64,000 nt of DNA from Vibrio sp. SS-MA-C1-2 (GCF_021513135.1 NZ_CP090980.1:806001-870000); one strand, 5' to 3'. Shown: positions 26,637 through 35,902, counted from the first letter of the stretch. The notes: generated from the sequence alone by a model not told the origin. Numbers and translations: made by a program.

Positions 26637-27488
26637 ATGTATACATTCTTAGGTTCTCTCGCATTTGTAATATGGGGATTAGCCCCCATCTACTTCCATG
26701 AGTTAGGTCCTCACGAACCACTATTAATTCTCGCTCACCGTGTATTTTGGTCAGCACTTATCCTAATTATTATTGGATGTGTTAAGACTAACTGGATGCC
26801 GAGTAAAAAAGAACTTACTCAAAAAAACGTTGGATTGGCTTTATTATCAGGCTTTTTCATGAATATATCTTGGTATGGCTTTGTTTATGCTAGTGTCAAC
26901 GATAATCTAATGGCAGCGTCATTGGCCTTTTACATTACACCTATTTTTGTATCTATAATTGGTTACGTATTTTTTAAGGAAAAGGCCAAACTAAACCAAG
27001 TAATCTCATTGGTACTTATGGTTTCAGCTGTAGTTATCTATGCCTTCTCTGATGGTCATTTCCCTGTTTTAAGTCTATTTATAGCTTCATCTTTTGCTGT
27101 CTATATAGCACTAAAAAAAATGATGAATATTGGGACTTTTAGTAATTTATTACTGGAACATGTTTTGTATATGCCTATTGCTTTAATTTATATCGTTATG
27201 CACTCTCAAAGCCTAATGTCTAATTTTGATTTATTATTGCTAGCCGGTACTGCACCACTGCAGCTTATTCCAGTACTGTTAGTGGCAATTTCTTTGTTGA
27301 AAATACCACTAAACAAGATGAGTCTAATTCAATATATTGAACCAACGCTCCATTTCTTATTAGCGATCTGGTTCTTCCATACCCCTGTTTCTGATGGGCA
27401 GAAGTACGCTTTGAGCATTATCTTTGTCTCAATCTTAATATCATCGTTTAAAAGGAGTTCGTTAAATCATGCTCACCATAGATACTAG
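26637..27488 (+). CDS. RarD/EamA-family permease
   Basis: 283 aa with about ten membrane segments in two EamA halves. The start FLGSLAFVIWGLAPIYF and ELGPHEPLLILAHRVFWSAL (residues 20-40) are diagnostic of the RarD branch (LA-R-.WS), and SLLKIPLNKMSLIQYIEPTLHFLLAI is the second-half counterpart. RarD proteins are drug/metabolite exporters of unknown substrate. The ATG at 26637 is used rather than an upstream TTG at 26625. Its last 20 bp overlap the rhodanese gene. It is probably co-regulated with the AhpD-like gene before it. Confidence 0.85.
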   Translation: MYTFLGSLAFVIWGLAPIYFHELGPHEPLLILAHRVFWSALILIIIGCVKTNWMPSKKELTQKNVGLALLSGFFMNISWYGFVYASVNDNLMAASLAFYITPIFVSIIGYVFFKEKAKLNQVISLVLMVSAVVIYAFSDGHFPVLSLFIASSFAVYIALKKMMNIGTFSNLLLEHVLYMPIALIYIVMHSQSLMSNFDLLLLAGTAPLQLIPVLLVAISLLKIPLNKMSLIQYIEPTLHFLLAIWFFHTPVSDGQKYALSIIFVSILISSFKRSSLNHAHHRY

Positions 27489-27999
27489 AAATACTGAGGA
27501 TTTCATTAAAGCTCATGTACCCGGTAGTGTTTTTGTCGGCTACTCAGAAGGCAATTTTGAATACTGGCTCAAGCAGGTTATTCCTGATCCAAGCACCCGA
27601 TTCTGTCTAGTTGTTGAATTGAGTCAATTCAGTGAAATCAGCTATCAGTTGAAGAAGATGAATTATGAAAACTTTACTGTAGTTGATGATTTAAGCTTGT
27701 TTACACAGCGTATGTCCAACATTACACCTATTCATTTACGGAAACACCTACAACAGTGTCGAATCTTAGACGTACGTGAAAGATCTCAGATACATAAAAT
27801 CAAATTGCAAAATTCTGAAAATATGCCTCTGTCAGAAATCTTAAATGGAAAAAATCCAAAGATAGATCTTGAATACTATGTGCATTGTGCGGGTGGGTAT
27901 CGTTCTTTGATTGCAATATCTTGGATAAACCGTAGTAAACATTACAACCTCACTAATATACAAGGTGGTTTGGATGCTCTGAGAGTAAGTGCCAATTAG
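27469..27999 (+). CDS. Tandem rhodanese-domain protein
   Basis: 176 aa with two rhodanese-like domains. The first (residues 1-78: TIDTRNTEDFIKAHVPGS ... CLVVELSQ) lacks the loop cysteine and is probably structural. The second (92-170: RILDVRERSQI ... YVHCAGGYRSLIA) has the active cysteine C140 in a CAGGYRS loop. That loop is typical of rhodanese domains attached to metallo-beta-lactamase persulfide dioxygenase-like enzymes, so this may be the rhodanese half without its MBL domain. AAGGAG stands eleven bases before the ATG, inside the end of the RarD gene. It likely handles persulfide sulfur in the cytoplasm (inference). Confidence 0.82.
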   Translation: MLTIDTRNTEDFIKAHVPGSVFVGYSEGNFEYWLKQVIPDPSTRFCLVVELSQFSEISYQLKKMNYENFTVVDDLSLFTQRMSNITPIHLRKHLQQCRILDVRERSQIHKIKLQNSENMPLSEILNGKNPKIDLEYYVHCAGGYRSLIAISWINRSKHYNLTNIQGGLDALRVSAN

Positions 28000-28018
28000 T
28001 CGGAGTATAGAAGGGGTG

Positions 28019-28042
28019 AACCAAAGCCGTTAGGCTTTGGTT
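28019..28042 (+). terminator. Hairpin after the AhpD-RarD-rhodanese operon
   Basis: Perfect 10-bp stem AACCAAAGCC/GGCTTTGGTT with loop GTTA, 20 bp after the stop. There is no T run, so it could instead be a transposon end or RNA structure. Confidence 0.4.
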
Positions 28043-28260
28043 AGATTCTATGGTAGAAGCACTTCTATTGCTTCGACCGTCTCTGCGTACGGTAGCTTAC
28101 TGATAAGGGTGTGTGAAGGTAAGAGTCAGGTCCAAGGCTGTTAAGCCATATCATGTCGTACTCACTTGAACATCAGAGGGAGTATCAGTAAAGCACCGAG
28201 CTCTTCGACCCACAGCGAATGGTCAGATTGTATTTTCAGCCATGATGTTGTTAATTTACA
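28043..28260. other. GC-richer segment of unknown nature
   Basis: About 200 bp of clearly higher GC than the surroundings, with short inverted elements (CGTCTCTGCGTACGG; GTGTGTGAAGGTAAGAGTC). No coding frame is convincing. It may be the 3' end of a lost IS200/IS605-type element or another mobile element. Confidence 0.3.
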
Positions 28261-28301
28261 TCAATCCTATTGATCTATACCAGTAAAGCTTATACAATAA
28301 T

Positions 28302-28319
28302 TTACACTGATCTGTGTAA
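28302..28319. promoter_or_regulatory. Third copy of the TetR operator
   Basis: TTACACTGATCTGTGTAA: perfect 6-bp arms, differing from the site at 24291 only in the centre (2 bases). It stands in front of the decayed AhpD-like gene. Confidence 0.7.
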
Positions 28320-28356
28320 GTTATTTTGGGTGATTCTTATAAACACTTCAGCTTAC

Positions 28357-28524
28357 CACTATGCTTGTATTTCTATATTCCTGATAAATTGTGGTTTTAT
28401 ATCCATTAAAAATCATGCTTCACAATTAAGGAACTCAGGTGTAACAGATAAGGATATTGATATGACTATACGCATTGCAGCTGTAAGTCATTCATTAAGC
28501 CGCATGGATAAATCTTATTCTTAA
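28357..28524 (+). pseudogene. Degraded C-terminal copy of the AhpD-like gene
   Basis: The frame reads AYHYACISIFLINCGFISIK ... SQLRNSGVTDKDIDMTIRIAAVSHSLSRM. This aligns with YHHACVAVSLINGGYVCLRS ... QLQAAGVPDQDIDTTMRIAAVSHSLKIL of the gene at 26130, at clearly lower than recent-duplicate identity. The first 105 residues are absent. A matching TetR operator lies about 40 bp upstream, so the remnant kept its regulatory site while losing most of the coding region. Confidence 0.75.
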
Positions 28525-28573
28525 TCAACTTGAATATGCAAATTTAATAATCTGCAACCTCGAAAAGAATTAT

Positions 28574-28632
28574 AAGTAGCTGTGTGAAAGTTATCTTGAT
28601 GTAAGTTATCACTAATCTAATAGTAATATTAT
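28574..28632 (+). repeat. MITE left-half fragment
   Basis: TAAGTAGCTGTGTGAAAGTT then ATCTTGATGTAAGTTATCAC; the right half is missing. Confidence 0.6.
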
Positions 28633-28654
28633 TTTGATATTTAGGAAAAATTCA

Positions 28655-29212
28655 ATGCGTATCGCCATAAAAAAAAGACTCTCTTGGACTGTTAAGCCAC
28701 TTCTTTACTTGCAAAAACGTCATTATGGAACCGTCTTAAACCCCGCTCTCTTATGGGGACAGAAACCCACTCTTTTTTGGTTAGTCGCCATCTTCTTTGG
28801 CTTTCTTGATCGAAAGAAATCACCTATTGACCCCAAATTACGTTCACTAATCTGTGTCCGTGTCTCTCAATTGAATGATTGTGCATTCTGTATTGATACC
28901 AATGGTCAAAAGATGGTTGAACGCTACGGCTCAGAACAACAAGCTTACGCCCTTGCTGAATGGCAGAATAGTGATCTCTTCAATGAAAAAGAGCGATCAA
29001 CACTCCACTACTTAGAAGCGATGAGCATTACTGGAAATAAGGTTACAGACCAAGATATTAGCCGATTAAAGCAGTGGTATAGCGATGAAGATATTGTTGA
29101 GCTGACCGCTTTGATTGCCTTTCAGAACCTCTCAGCCAAGTTTAATACGGCTCTTGATGTTCCCGCTCACGGATTTTGTTCATTACCGACTGAGAGCCGT
29201 CATAAAGAGTAA
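28655..29212 (+). CDS. ynjA: YnjA-like AhpD-family protein
   Basis: 185 aa from the ATG at 28655 (AGGA upstream). It matches E. coli YnjA along its length: LHRRHYG-type start (LQKRHYGTVLNP), a hydrophobic stretch FWLVAIFFGFLDRKKSPIDP, and the redox pair C76-A-F-C79 in NDCAFCIDTNGQ. The histidine normally four residues after the second cysteine is replaced by asparagine. The C-terminus has LTALIAFQNLSAKFNTALD. AhpD-type proteins use the CxxC pair for peroxide or disulfide chemistry. It is the first gene of the ynj cluster, with a MITE between it and the next gene. Confidence 0.9.
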   Translation: MRIAIKKRLSWTVKPLLYLQKRHYGTVLNPALLWGQKPTLFWLVAIFFGFLDRKKSPIDPKLRSLICVRVSQLNDCAFCIDTNGQKMVERYGSEQQAYALAEWQNSDLFNEKERSTLHYLEAMSITGNKVTDQDISRLKQWYSDEDIVELTALIAFQNLSAKFNTALDVPAHGFCSLPTESRHKE

Positions 29213-29357
29213 CTCTGGTTTTTATATCTCCTTCGTACTTAATGTTACTTGAATATTGTCTGCAATTAATACGTTTGCTGTCGACTAACCACGCCAATTA
29301 TTTTAGGTGTAGAGAGTTGATTTAATAACGTTATATAGCTATATATAATAATTGAAC

Positions 29358-29452
29358 TAAGTAGGCAGCAAAAAGTTTTTTGGGATTTTATCATCATGGC
29401 ACTCATTCAATATCAATAAGTTACATTAAGGTAACTTTCACACGGCGACTTA
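29358..29452 (-). repeat. MITE copy in the ynj cluster
   Basis: TAAGTAGGCAGCAAAAAGTT at the left, AATATCAATAAGTTACATTA, and CACACGGCGACTTA at the right; 95 bp. It separates ynjA from the TVP38-flavoprotein gene. A degenerate ERIC-like stretch (29226-29320) precedes it. Confidence 0.85.
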
Positions 29453-29495
29453 GCCATAAATATAAATAATTAAATCACTGGGAAATTAGACTCGG

Positions 29496-31655
29496 ATGAA
29501 TAGTAAAAAGCTCATTATAGTAAGCATCATTATTGCAGTTATCGCTTGTTGGTTTATCTTTGACCTTAATAGCTTTTTCTCCCTAGAGTATGCAAAGCAA
29601 CAGCAACAAAACCTACAGCAAACTATCATTGATGCTCCTCTTCTATCAAGTGTTGTTTATTTTACTCTGTATATCTTAATGACCGCACTGTCTCTACCTG
29701 GAGCTGCGTTTTTAACTCTCCTTGGAGCCGCTTTATTCGGATTTTGGTGGAGCTTACTTCTGGTCTCATTTGCCAGCGCAATTGGTGCTACCGTTGCCTT
29801 TTTACTTAGTCGATTTCTTCTTAAAGAGTGGGTGCAAACGAAATATGGTCACCGCTTAAAAACCATGAATCAAGGCATAGAAAGAGATGGTGCCTTTTAT
29901 CTCTTTACCCTTCGTCTTATTCCCGTTTTCCCGTTTTTCTTACTTAACTTATTAATGGGACTAACCCCAATTCGTACAGTCACCTACTACTGGGCCAGTC
30001 AATTGGGGATGTTAGCGGGAACCATGGTTTATCTCAATGTCGGCACACAACTCGGGCAATTAGAGTCTCTCAGTGGGTTAATTTCACCGACTATCTTGCT
30101 ATCCCTTGCTTTATTAGGCCTGTTTCCTTTGGTAGCAAAAAAGATTATTAATTTATTTCAGCAACAAAAGGTCTATCGCCAATGGAAAAAACCAACAACG
30201 TTTGATCAAAATATGGTCGTCATTGGCGCTGGTTCTGGGGGGTTAGTGAGTGCTTATATTGCAGCAGCCGTCAAGGCCAAGGTCACGTTGGTTGAGAAAC
30301 ATAAGATGGGAGGAGATTGTCTAAATACAGGCTGTGTACCTTCTAAAGCACTGATTCGAATCGCCCACTCAGCGGCTGAAGTGAAGAAAATGAAACAGTT
30401 CGGTATTGACAGCACTATCTCTAATATCGACTTTCAACAAGTAATGGGGCAGATAAAACGTGTAATCAAAACCGTTGAACCCCATGACTCCATTGAACGC
30501 TACACTGAACTTGGGGTCGATTGTGTCACCGGTGAGGCAAAAATTCTGAACCCTTGGCAAGTTCACGTGAATGGTAAAACCCTAACCAGTAAAAATATTG
30601 TCATCGCCACTGGTGCTCGTCCTTTTATTCCGCCATTTCCTGGTTTAGACAATATTCACTATGTCACCTCAGATACAATCTGGGATCTCGAGGTTTTCCC
30701 TAAAAAATTACTAGTATTGGGTGGTGGGCCAATTGGTTCGGAGATCAGCCAAAGTTTTGCTCGATTAGGGGCTCAGGTTACCCTTGTTGATCGAGGTGAC
30801 CAATTACTTAACCGTGAAGATTCAGATGCCGCTACCGTAGTTCTGCAACATTTACTCGACGATAACGTTAATGTTTTATTAAATCATAATGTAGTGGAAT
30901 TTGAACAAGCAGAGGGGAAACAGCGCGCTCGGTTAGTTCACGTAGAGAGTAAAGAACCTACTGAGGTTGAATTTGATTATGTTATGATTGCTCTAGGTCG
31001 AGCGGCGAATACAACGGGCTTTGGCTTAGAAGAGCTCGGGATTGAATTAAACAGTAATGGCACCATTGCAACCAATACGTATTTACAAACTAAATACCCG
31101 AATATTTATGCCGTCGGTGATGTAGCCGGGCCTTTCCAGTTAACTCACGCAGCCAGCCACCAAGCTTGGTATGCTGCCGTAAACGCATTATTTGGTTCAC
31201 TAAAGAAATTTAAAACCGATTATTCAGTCTTACCCGCAGTGACCTACACATCACCAGAGTTAGCCCGAGTCGGTATTAATGAAAAAGAGGCAAAAGAACA
31301 GCAAATTCCTTATGAAGTGACTCTTTACTCTTTGGATGATCTTGATCGTGCGATTGCTGAAGATGAAACCGCAGGCTTTGTCAAAATCTTAACCGTGCCT
31401 AATAGCGACAAGATTTTAGGAGTCACGATTGTTGGACATTTGGCCGGAGAGTTACTGGCAGAATACACGCTAGCGATGCGTCATAACTTAGGGTTAAATA
31501 AGATATTAGAAACCATTCACCCTTATCCAACCATGAGTGAGGCGAATAAATACGCCGCAGGTGTTTGGAAACGTAATCACGCCCCAGAAAAAGTATTAGC
31601 TTGGGTTAAACGCTTCCATCAATGGCAGCTTCAATCAAATAAAAAGAATAAGTAA
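29496..31655 (+). CDS. Fusion of TVP38/DedA membrane protein and FAD pyridine-nucleotide disulfide oxidoreductase
   Basis: 719 aa. Residues 1-225 are a TVP38/TMEM64 (SNARE-associated/DedA-like) domain with the motif LPGAAFLTLLGAALFGFWWS and FYLFTLRLIPVFPFFLLNLL. Residues 235-719 are a mercuric-reductase/lipoamide-dehydrogenase-like flavoenzyme: FAD loop VVIGAGSGGLVSA, redox disulfide GGDCLNTGCVPSKAL, NAD loop LVLGGGPIGSEI, FAD site YAVGDVAG and dimer-interface motif HPYPTMSEANK. The membrane half would tether the oxidoreductase to the inner membrane; its substrate is unknown. It sits between ynjA and ynjB, so it may feed the redox step of that system. The fusion is also known from other marine gammaproteobacteria. 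Confidence 0.88.
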   Translation: MNSKKLIIVSIIIAVIACWFIFDLNSFFSLEYAKQQQQNLQQTIIDAPLLSSVVYFTLYILMTALSLPGAAFLTLLGAALFGFWWSLLLVSFASAIGATVAFLLSRFLLKEWVQTKYGHRLKTMNQGIERDGAFYLFTLRLIPVFPFFLLNLLMGLTPIRTVTYYWASQLGMLAGTMVYLNVGTQLGQLESLSGLISPTILLSLALLGLFPLVAKKIINLFQQQKVYRQWKKPTTFDQNMVVIGAGSGGLVSAYIAAAVKAKVTLVEKHKMGGDCLNTGCVPSKALIRIAHSAAEVKKMKQFGIDSTISNIDFQQVMGQIKRVIKTVEPHDSIERYTELGVDCVTGEAKILNPWQVHVNGKTLTSKNIVIATGARPFIPPFPGLDNIHYVTSDTIWDLEVFPKKLLVLGGGPIGSEISQSFARLGAQVTLVDRGDQLLNREDSDAATVVLQHLLDDNVNVLLNHNVVEFEQAEGKQRARLVHVESKEPTEVEFDYVMIALGRAANTTGFGLEELGIELNSNGTIATNTYLQTKYPNIYAVGDVAGPFQLTHAASHQAWYAAVNALFGSLKKFKTDYSVLPAVTYTSPELARVGINEKEAKEQQIPYEVTLYSLDDLDRAIAEDETAGFVKILTVPNSDKILGVTIVGHLAGELLAEYTLAMRHNLGLNKILETIHPYPTMSEANKYAAGVWKRNHAPEKVLAWVKRFHQWQLQSNKKNK

Positions 31656-31667
31656 TAGGCTATAAAT

Positions 31668-32881
31668 ATGACAAGGATTGTTGGAAATAATCTCAGTATT
31701 TCACTGATAAAAAATACGTTATCACAAGGCGTTGCGTTATTGCCCCTATTTCTCTGTTTAGTGGTTAGTTTCTACGCTCACAGCTCGACAGCAGAATCAA
31801 AAGCGTGGCAACACCAGATTAATAGTGCAAGGGGTGAAACCGTTTACTTTAATGCGTGGGGGGAAGTCAGGAGGTCAATCAATATCTGCGCTGGGCGAGT
31901 AAAGAGCTAAAGGATCGATATGACATCACATTAAAGCACGTTAAAGTGGCCGATATTTCTGAAACAGTTCATCGTTTATCTGCAGAGAAAGTTGCCAATA
32001 AAAATAGCCAAGGTAGCGTTGATTTGGTCTGGATAAATGGTGAACATTTTTACTCTTTAAAACAACAACACCTGCTCTTCGGGCCATTTGTTGATACGCT
32101 ACCAAACTGGCAGTTTGTTGATAAATCATTACCCGTTACTGAGGATTTTACTGAGCCCACTGATAATTTAGAAGCACCATGGGGAGTTGGACAACTCACT
32201 TTTATCTATGATCATGATCAACTGACCATGCCACCGAATAGCGTTGTGGAGTTATTGAATTATGCCCAGATCCATCCAGGAAAAATCAGTTATCCTCAAC
32301 CTCCCGAATTTCATGGTTCTAGCTTTTTAAAGATGGCATTAATTGAATTAGCTGAGGATCCTAAGGTGCTTTATCAGCCTGTCAATCCAGCCATGTTTCA
32401 ACAGGTCACTAAACCATTATGGCACTACCTTGATCAACTTCATCCTGTGGCATGGCGCAAGGGAAAACAGTTTCCCCAAAGTAGCCCTCAAATGATCCAG
32501 CTGTTAGACGACGGCGAATTGGATATTGCCATTTCTTTTAATCCTAATGCCGCAGAAGCTGCAATCAATAATGGCAATTTGGTGGAAAGTGCGCAAAGTT
32601 ATGCCTTTGCATCAGGCTCCTTAACAAATATCCACTTTCTTGCTATTCCCTGGAATAGCTCTGCAAAAGAGGCGGCTCAGGTGGTGATTAACTTTCTTTT
32701 AAGCCCAGAAGCTCAACAAAGAAAAGCGGATTCATCTCGATGGGGAGAGCCATCGGTACTTAAACAGCAAGCATTTATCGATCAAAAACCTAGTTTCACC
32801 CTATTTAAATCAATTTCAGAGCCTCACCCTAGTTGGCAAGCCGCCCTTGAAATGGAATGGTTACAACGCTATGGGAAGTAG
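31668..32881 (+). pseudogene. ynjB: YnjB-type ABC transporter substrate-binding protein, frameshifted at G6
   Basis: Two overlapping frames make one protein: a signal peptide and start (LPLFLCLVVSFYAHSSTAES ... [10 protein letters not shown]) to about 31862, then [20 protein letters not shown] to 32881 in the -1-shifted frame. The break is in TGGGGGGAAG; one more G would restore [12 protein letters not shown] and a 404-residue protein (E. coli YnjB is about 388). The second part has [15 protein letters not shown] and [14 protein letters not shown], typical of periplasmic binding proteins of this ABC family. It could be a sequencing error, a true mutation, or a slippage site. Confidence 0.88.
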
Positions 32882-32920
32882 GTTAATGATAAATTGTGAT
32901 GCCATGAAAAGTATGACCTT

Positions 32921-34575
32921 ATGATCCCCATTATTTTTATTATGGTTGCGATGATCTGCTTTCTCCCCTTGATTCCTGGGGTTCTTGGCATTATTGCGCC
33001 TGCACTCGGCTGGTTACCGGCACTGGGTCTTAATGAGCTTTCATTGTCAGCTTGGACAACGTTATTTAACTGGCCAACACTGCCCCATGCCACCTTTTTG
33101 GCCCTATTTATCGCCCTTTCTAGTACATTTTTAGCCCTAGTTATTGCATTTTTAGTGCTTTATTTTCATTGGCAAAAACGAACTTGGCGTTGGATTGAGC
33201 GATTACTCTCTCCGTTAATCGCACTTCCCCACATCGCCTTTACTATTGGACTGTTGTTTTTATTCTCTCCAACGGGGGGATTTTTCGCGTTATTAATGCC
33301 TTTTTTGAAACAGATATAAACGCTCACTGGTTACTTGTTCAAGATCCCTTTGCGATGGGTATTATCATGACGTTGGCACTAAAAGAAGCTTTTTTTATTC
33401 TATTGGTGTCGATTCCCATCATTAATCAGTTAAATATTAATAAATTAATGGCAGCCACCACCAGCTTAGGTTACCACTCCAGTGCCTGCTGGTTGAAAGT
33501 CGTATTACCCCAATGGATCCGACATATTCGCCTCCCCATAGCCGCTATTGCGACCTACAGTCTATCGGTTGTAGATATCACGATGATCATCGGCCCGACT
33601 CATCCAGCGCCTTTAGCGACGCTTGTTTGGCAATGGTTAAATGAACCCGATTTGACTCAGTTTCCACTTGCGGCAGCGGGAGCACTGTATCTTTTCTTGA
33701 TTGCTTGCTTACTTCTATTAATACTTAGGGCTATCGAGTTTGTTCTCTTTGAGCGGAAAAATAGCTGGTTAATTATGGGACGTCGTCAATACCCTATTTT
33801 TGGTCGCTCTTTACCTTTAATTATCTTCTCATTACCGATTGTATCTCTGAGTATCTTGCTGGTATGGTCTTTTGCCTTACGCTGGCGCTACCCAGATTTG
33901 ACTCCCAGCCGTTGGTCGAGTCGATTTTGGCAACAAGAGTGGTCAAGTGCCAGCGAATTAATTGCAAGTAGTTTACTCATAGCCTTAATCTCAACCTCTA
34001 TTGCCCTTGCCTGTGCCATTGCTTGTCAGGAATTACGCCACAAACTTGGGAAAAATATCCCAACGTGGCTCATTGCGATCCCCCTTGTTATGCCTCAACT
34101 GGCTTTATTATTTGGCTTCCATGCTGTTACCCTTAATTTTCCAGGAGTGGACTATCTTTATTGGGTCATTTGGTCTCATATTATTTTTGTATTTCCATAC
34201 TGTTATTTAACCCTTCAAGGCCCTTGGCAAGCCTTTGATTTACGGTTGATCTATGTAGCCAAAAGCTTGGGGAATAGCCCAATAAAAGCATGGCTAAAAG
34301 TGAAATTTCCCTTATTACTTCCGGCCATTCTCTCTGCATTTGCCATAGGAATGAGTGTGAGTTTGACACAATATCTTCCAACGCTTCTTTTAGGGGCTGG
34401 GCGTATCACGACTATCACAACAGAAGCTGTTGCATTAGTCAGTGGGCAAGATCGAAGAGTAATGGCGATTTATGGCCTATTGCAAGGTGGTCTACCTTTA
34501 CTCTTTTTCTCCCTTGCATTGTGGGTGAGCCATGTCGTGCCTAAAATAACTCAGCGAAAAATTACAGTCATTTAA
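32921..34575 (+). pseudogene. ynjC: YnjC-type ABC permease, frameshifted at G6
   Basis: The first frame reads to a stop at 33319 (FTIGLLFLFSPTGG then off-family). The second continues IFRVINAFFETDINAHWLLV to 34575. One extra G in ACGGGGGGATTT gives SPTGGIFRVINAFF and a 551-residue double-length permease with two binding-protein-dependent transport modules (about 511 in E. coli YnjC). It is hydrophobic throughout, with EAA-like loops AATTSLGYHSSACWLKVVLP and VAKSLGNSPIKAWLKVKFPL. It would form the channel with YnjB and YnjD; the substrate is unknown. The start at 32921 has a weak ribosome-binding site. Confidence 0.85.
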
Positions 34576-34623
34576 AAACACTCATCACTCCCTCGGCTCG
34601 TTAGTAGCCCATAAAGAATAGCT

Positions 34624-35460
34624 ATGACATTAAAAATTAAAAATTTCACAATCAATGGGGCAGAAAGAGCACTTTGTCAGCCCATCAATTTAACGGTAAA
34701 ACCGGGAGAAGTGGTCACCCTCATGGGGGCGAGTGGTTGTGGGAAATCGACACTATTAACCGCTATCGCAGGGCATTTGTCCCCTTACTTTACCACTCAA
34801 GGTGAAATCTCTCTCAATGATAAATCGCTATTAGATATCAGCGCAGAAAAACGTCATATCGGTATTTTATTCCAAGATGATCTGCTCTTTCCCCACCTGA
34901 CTATTTGGCAAAATTTAGCCTTTGCTATTCCATCCTCGATTAAGGGAAATGAAAGGCAGCAAATTGCATTGGATCACCTAGCGCAGCTTTCCCTACTTGA
35001 ACATGCGAATAAATTACCGGATCAACTCTCTGGAGGGCAGCGAGCGAGGATCAGCTTAATGAGAATGCTACTCTCACAACCTCAAGCGATTCTTCTTGAT
35101 GAGCCCTTTAGCAAACTAGATAGCTCATTACGACAGGTTTTCCGTAGCTTTGTCTTTCAGCATATAAAAAATAGCGGGATCCCCACATTAATGGTAACCC
35201 ATGATGTGCAAGACATTCCAGAAAGTGGCTATTGTTTACAGTGGCCAGCCCTAAAGCCAGAAAAAAAGAAGGTGTCACATGTTAGATCGCTGGAGTATCA
35301 AACTCATTACATCACCGTTAACAACGGTGGCAAAGCAATTGGATCATGCTGGATTTTCCGCAAATCAGATTACAATCATTGGATTTATCATCGGCCTTTT
35401 AGCTCTACCCGCGTTAGCTTACCAACAATATATCCTGGCTCTGGTAGCAATTATCATTAA
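34624..35460 (+). CDS. ynjD: YnjD-type ABC ATPase with an out-of-frame C-terminal extension
   Basis: Residues 1-217 are a normal ABC ATPase: Walker A GASGCGKST (about 38-46), Q-loop LFQDDLLFPHL, signature LSGGQRARI, Walker B AILLDEP and switch VTHD. As read, the frame runs to 278 aa, and the last 60 residues are an off-frame reading of the next gene. In CCAGAAAAAAAGAAGG, one more A would put a TAG at 35283-35285. That gives 220 aa (E. coli YnjD 217) and a stop overlapping the ynjF start. So this gene probably carries the same kind of -1 homopolymer change as ynjB and ynjC. Confidence 0.88.
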   Translation: MTLKIKNFTINGAERALCQPINLTVKPGEVVTLMGASGCGKSTLLTAIAGHLSPYFTTQGEISLNDKSLLDISAEKRHIGILFQDDLLFPHLTIWQNLAFAIPSSIKGNERQQIALDHLAQLSLLEHANKLPDQLSGGQRARISLMRMLLSQPQAILLDEPFSKLDSSLRQVFRSFVFQHIKNSGIPTLMVTHDVQDIPESGYCLQWPALKPEKKKVSHVRSLEYQTHYITVNNGGKAIGSCWIFRKSDYNHWIYHRPFSSTRVSLPTIYPGSGSNYH

Positions 35461-35902
35461 TCGAATCTTTGATGGTTTAGATGGGGCGCTTGCAAGAAGA
35501 CAAGGAATTACAGATTGTGGTGGATTTTTAGATATCACTTTAGATTTTATTTTTTACTCTTTAATCCCTTTTGGCTTTATCCTTGCAAACCCAGAACAAA
35601 ATGCCATTGCCGGTGCTTTTCTTATTTACGCTTTTATTGGCACAGGAAGTAGTTTTCTAGCGTTTGCGGTTATGGCGAGTAAGAAAAACATTGAAAATCC
35701 CGTCTATAAAAATAAATCTCTATACTATATCGGTGGCTTAACAGAAGGCACTGAAACCATTATCTGCTTTGTACTATTTTGTCTATTTCCGGGGTGTTTT
35801 GTAATAATAAGTACGGTGTTTGCGATCTTATGCTGGATCACTACAGCTAGTCGTATTTGGGCAGGATACCACACATTAAAGAATCGACCATTACGTAGTT
35901 AA
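35279..35902 (+). CDS. ynjF: YnjF-like CDP-alcohol phosphatidyltransferase
   Basis: 207 aa inner-membrane protein. The CDP-alcohol phosphotransferase motif is complete: DGLDGALARRQGITDCGGFLDITLD (about residues 63-87), with the D-G-x2-A-R-x8-G-x3-D-x3-D spacing. Five or six hydrophobic segments surround it. Such enzymes exchange the CMP of a CDP-activated lipid or alcohol for another alcohol; the YnjF acceptor is not known. It starts inside the end of ynjD and closes the ynj cluster. ynjE, the rhodanese gene next to ynjD in E. coli, is absent here, though a tandem rhodanese gene lies 7 kb upstream. Confidence 0.9.
   Translation: MLDRWSIKLITSPLTTVAKQLDHAGFSANQITIIGFIIGLLALPALAYQQYILALVAIIINRIFDGLDGALARRQGITDCGGFLDITLDFIFYSLIPFGFILANPEQNAIAGAFLIYAFIGTGSSFLAFAVMASKKNIENPVYKNKSLYYIGGLTEGTETIICFVLFCLFPGCFVIISTVFAILCWITTASRIWAGYHTLKNRPLRS

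Noticed and set aside
34624-35460. A genuine ynjD with a new 60-residue C-terminal domain
   Set aside because: The extension is an out-of-frame reading of ynjF; one added A gives the normal 220-residue protein and a coupled stop.
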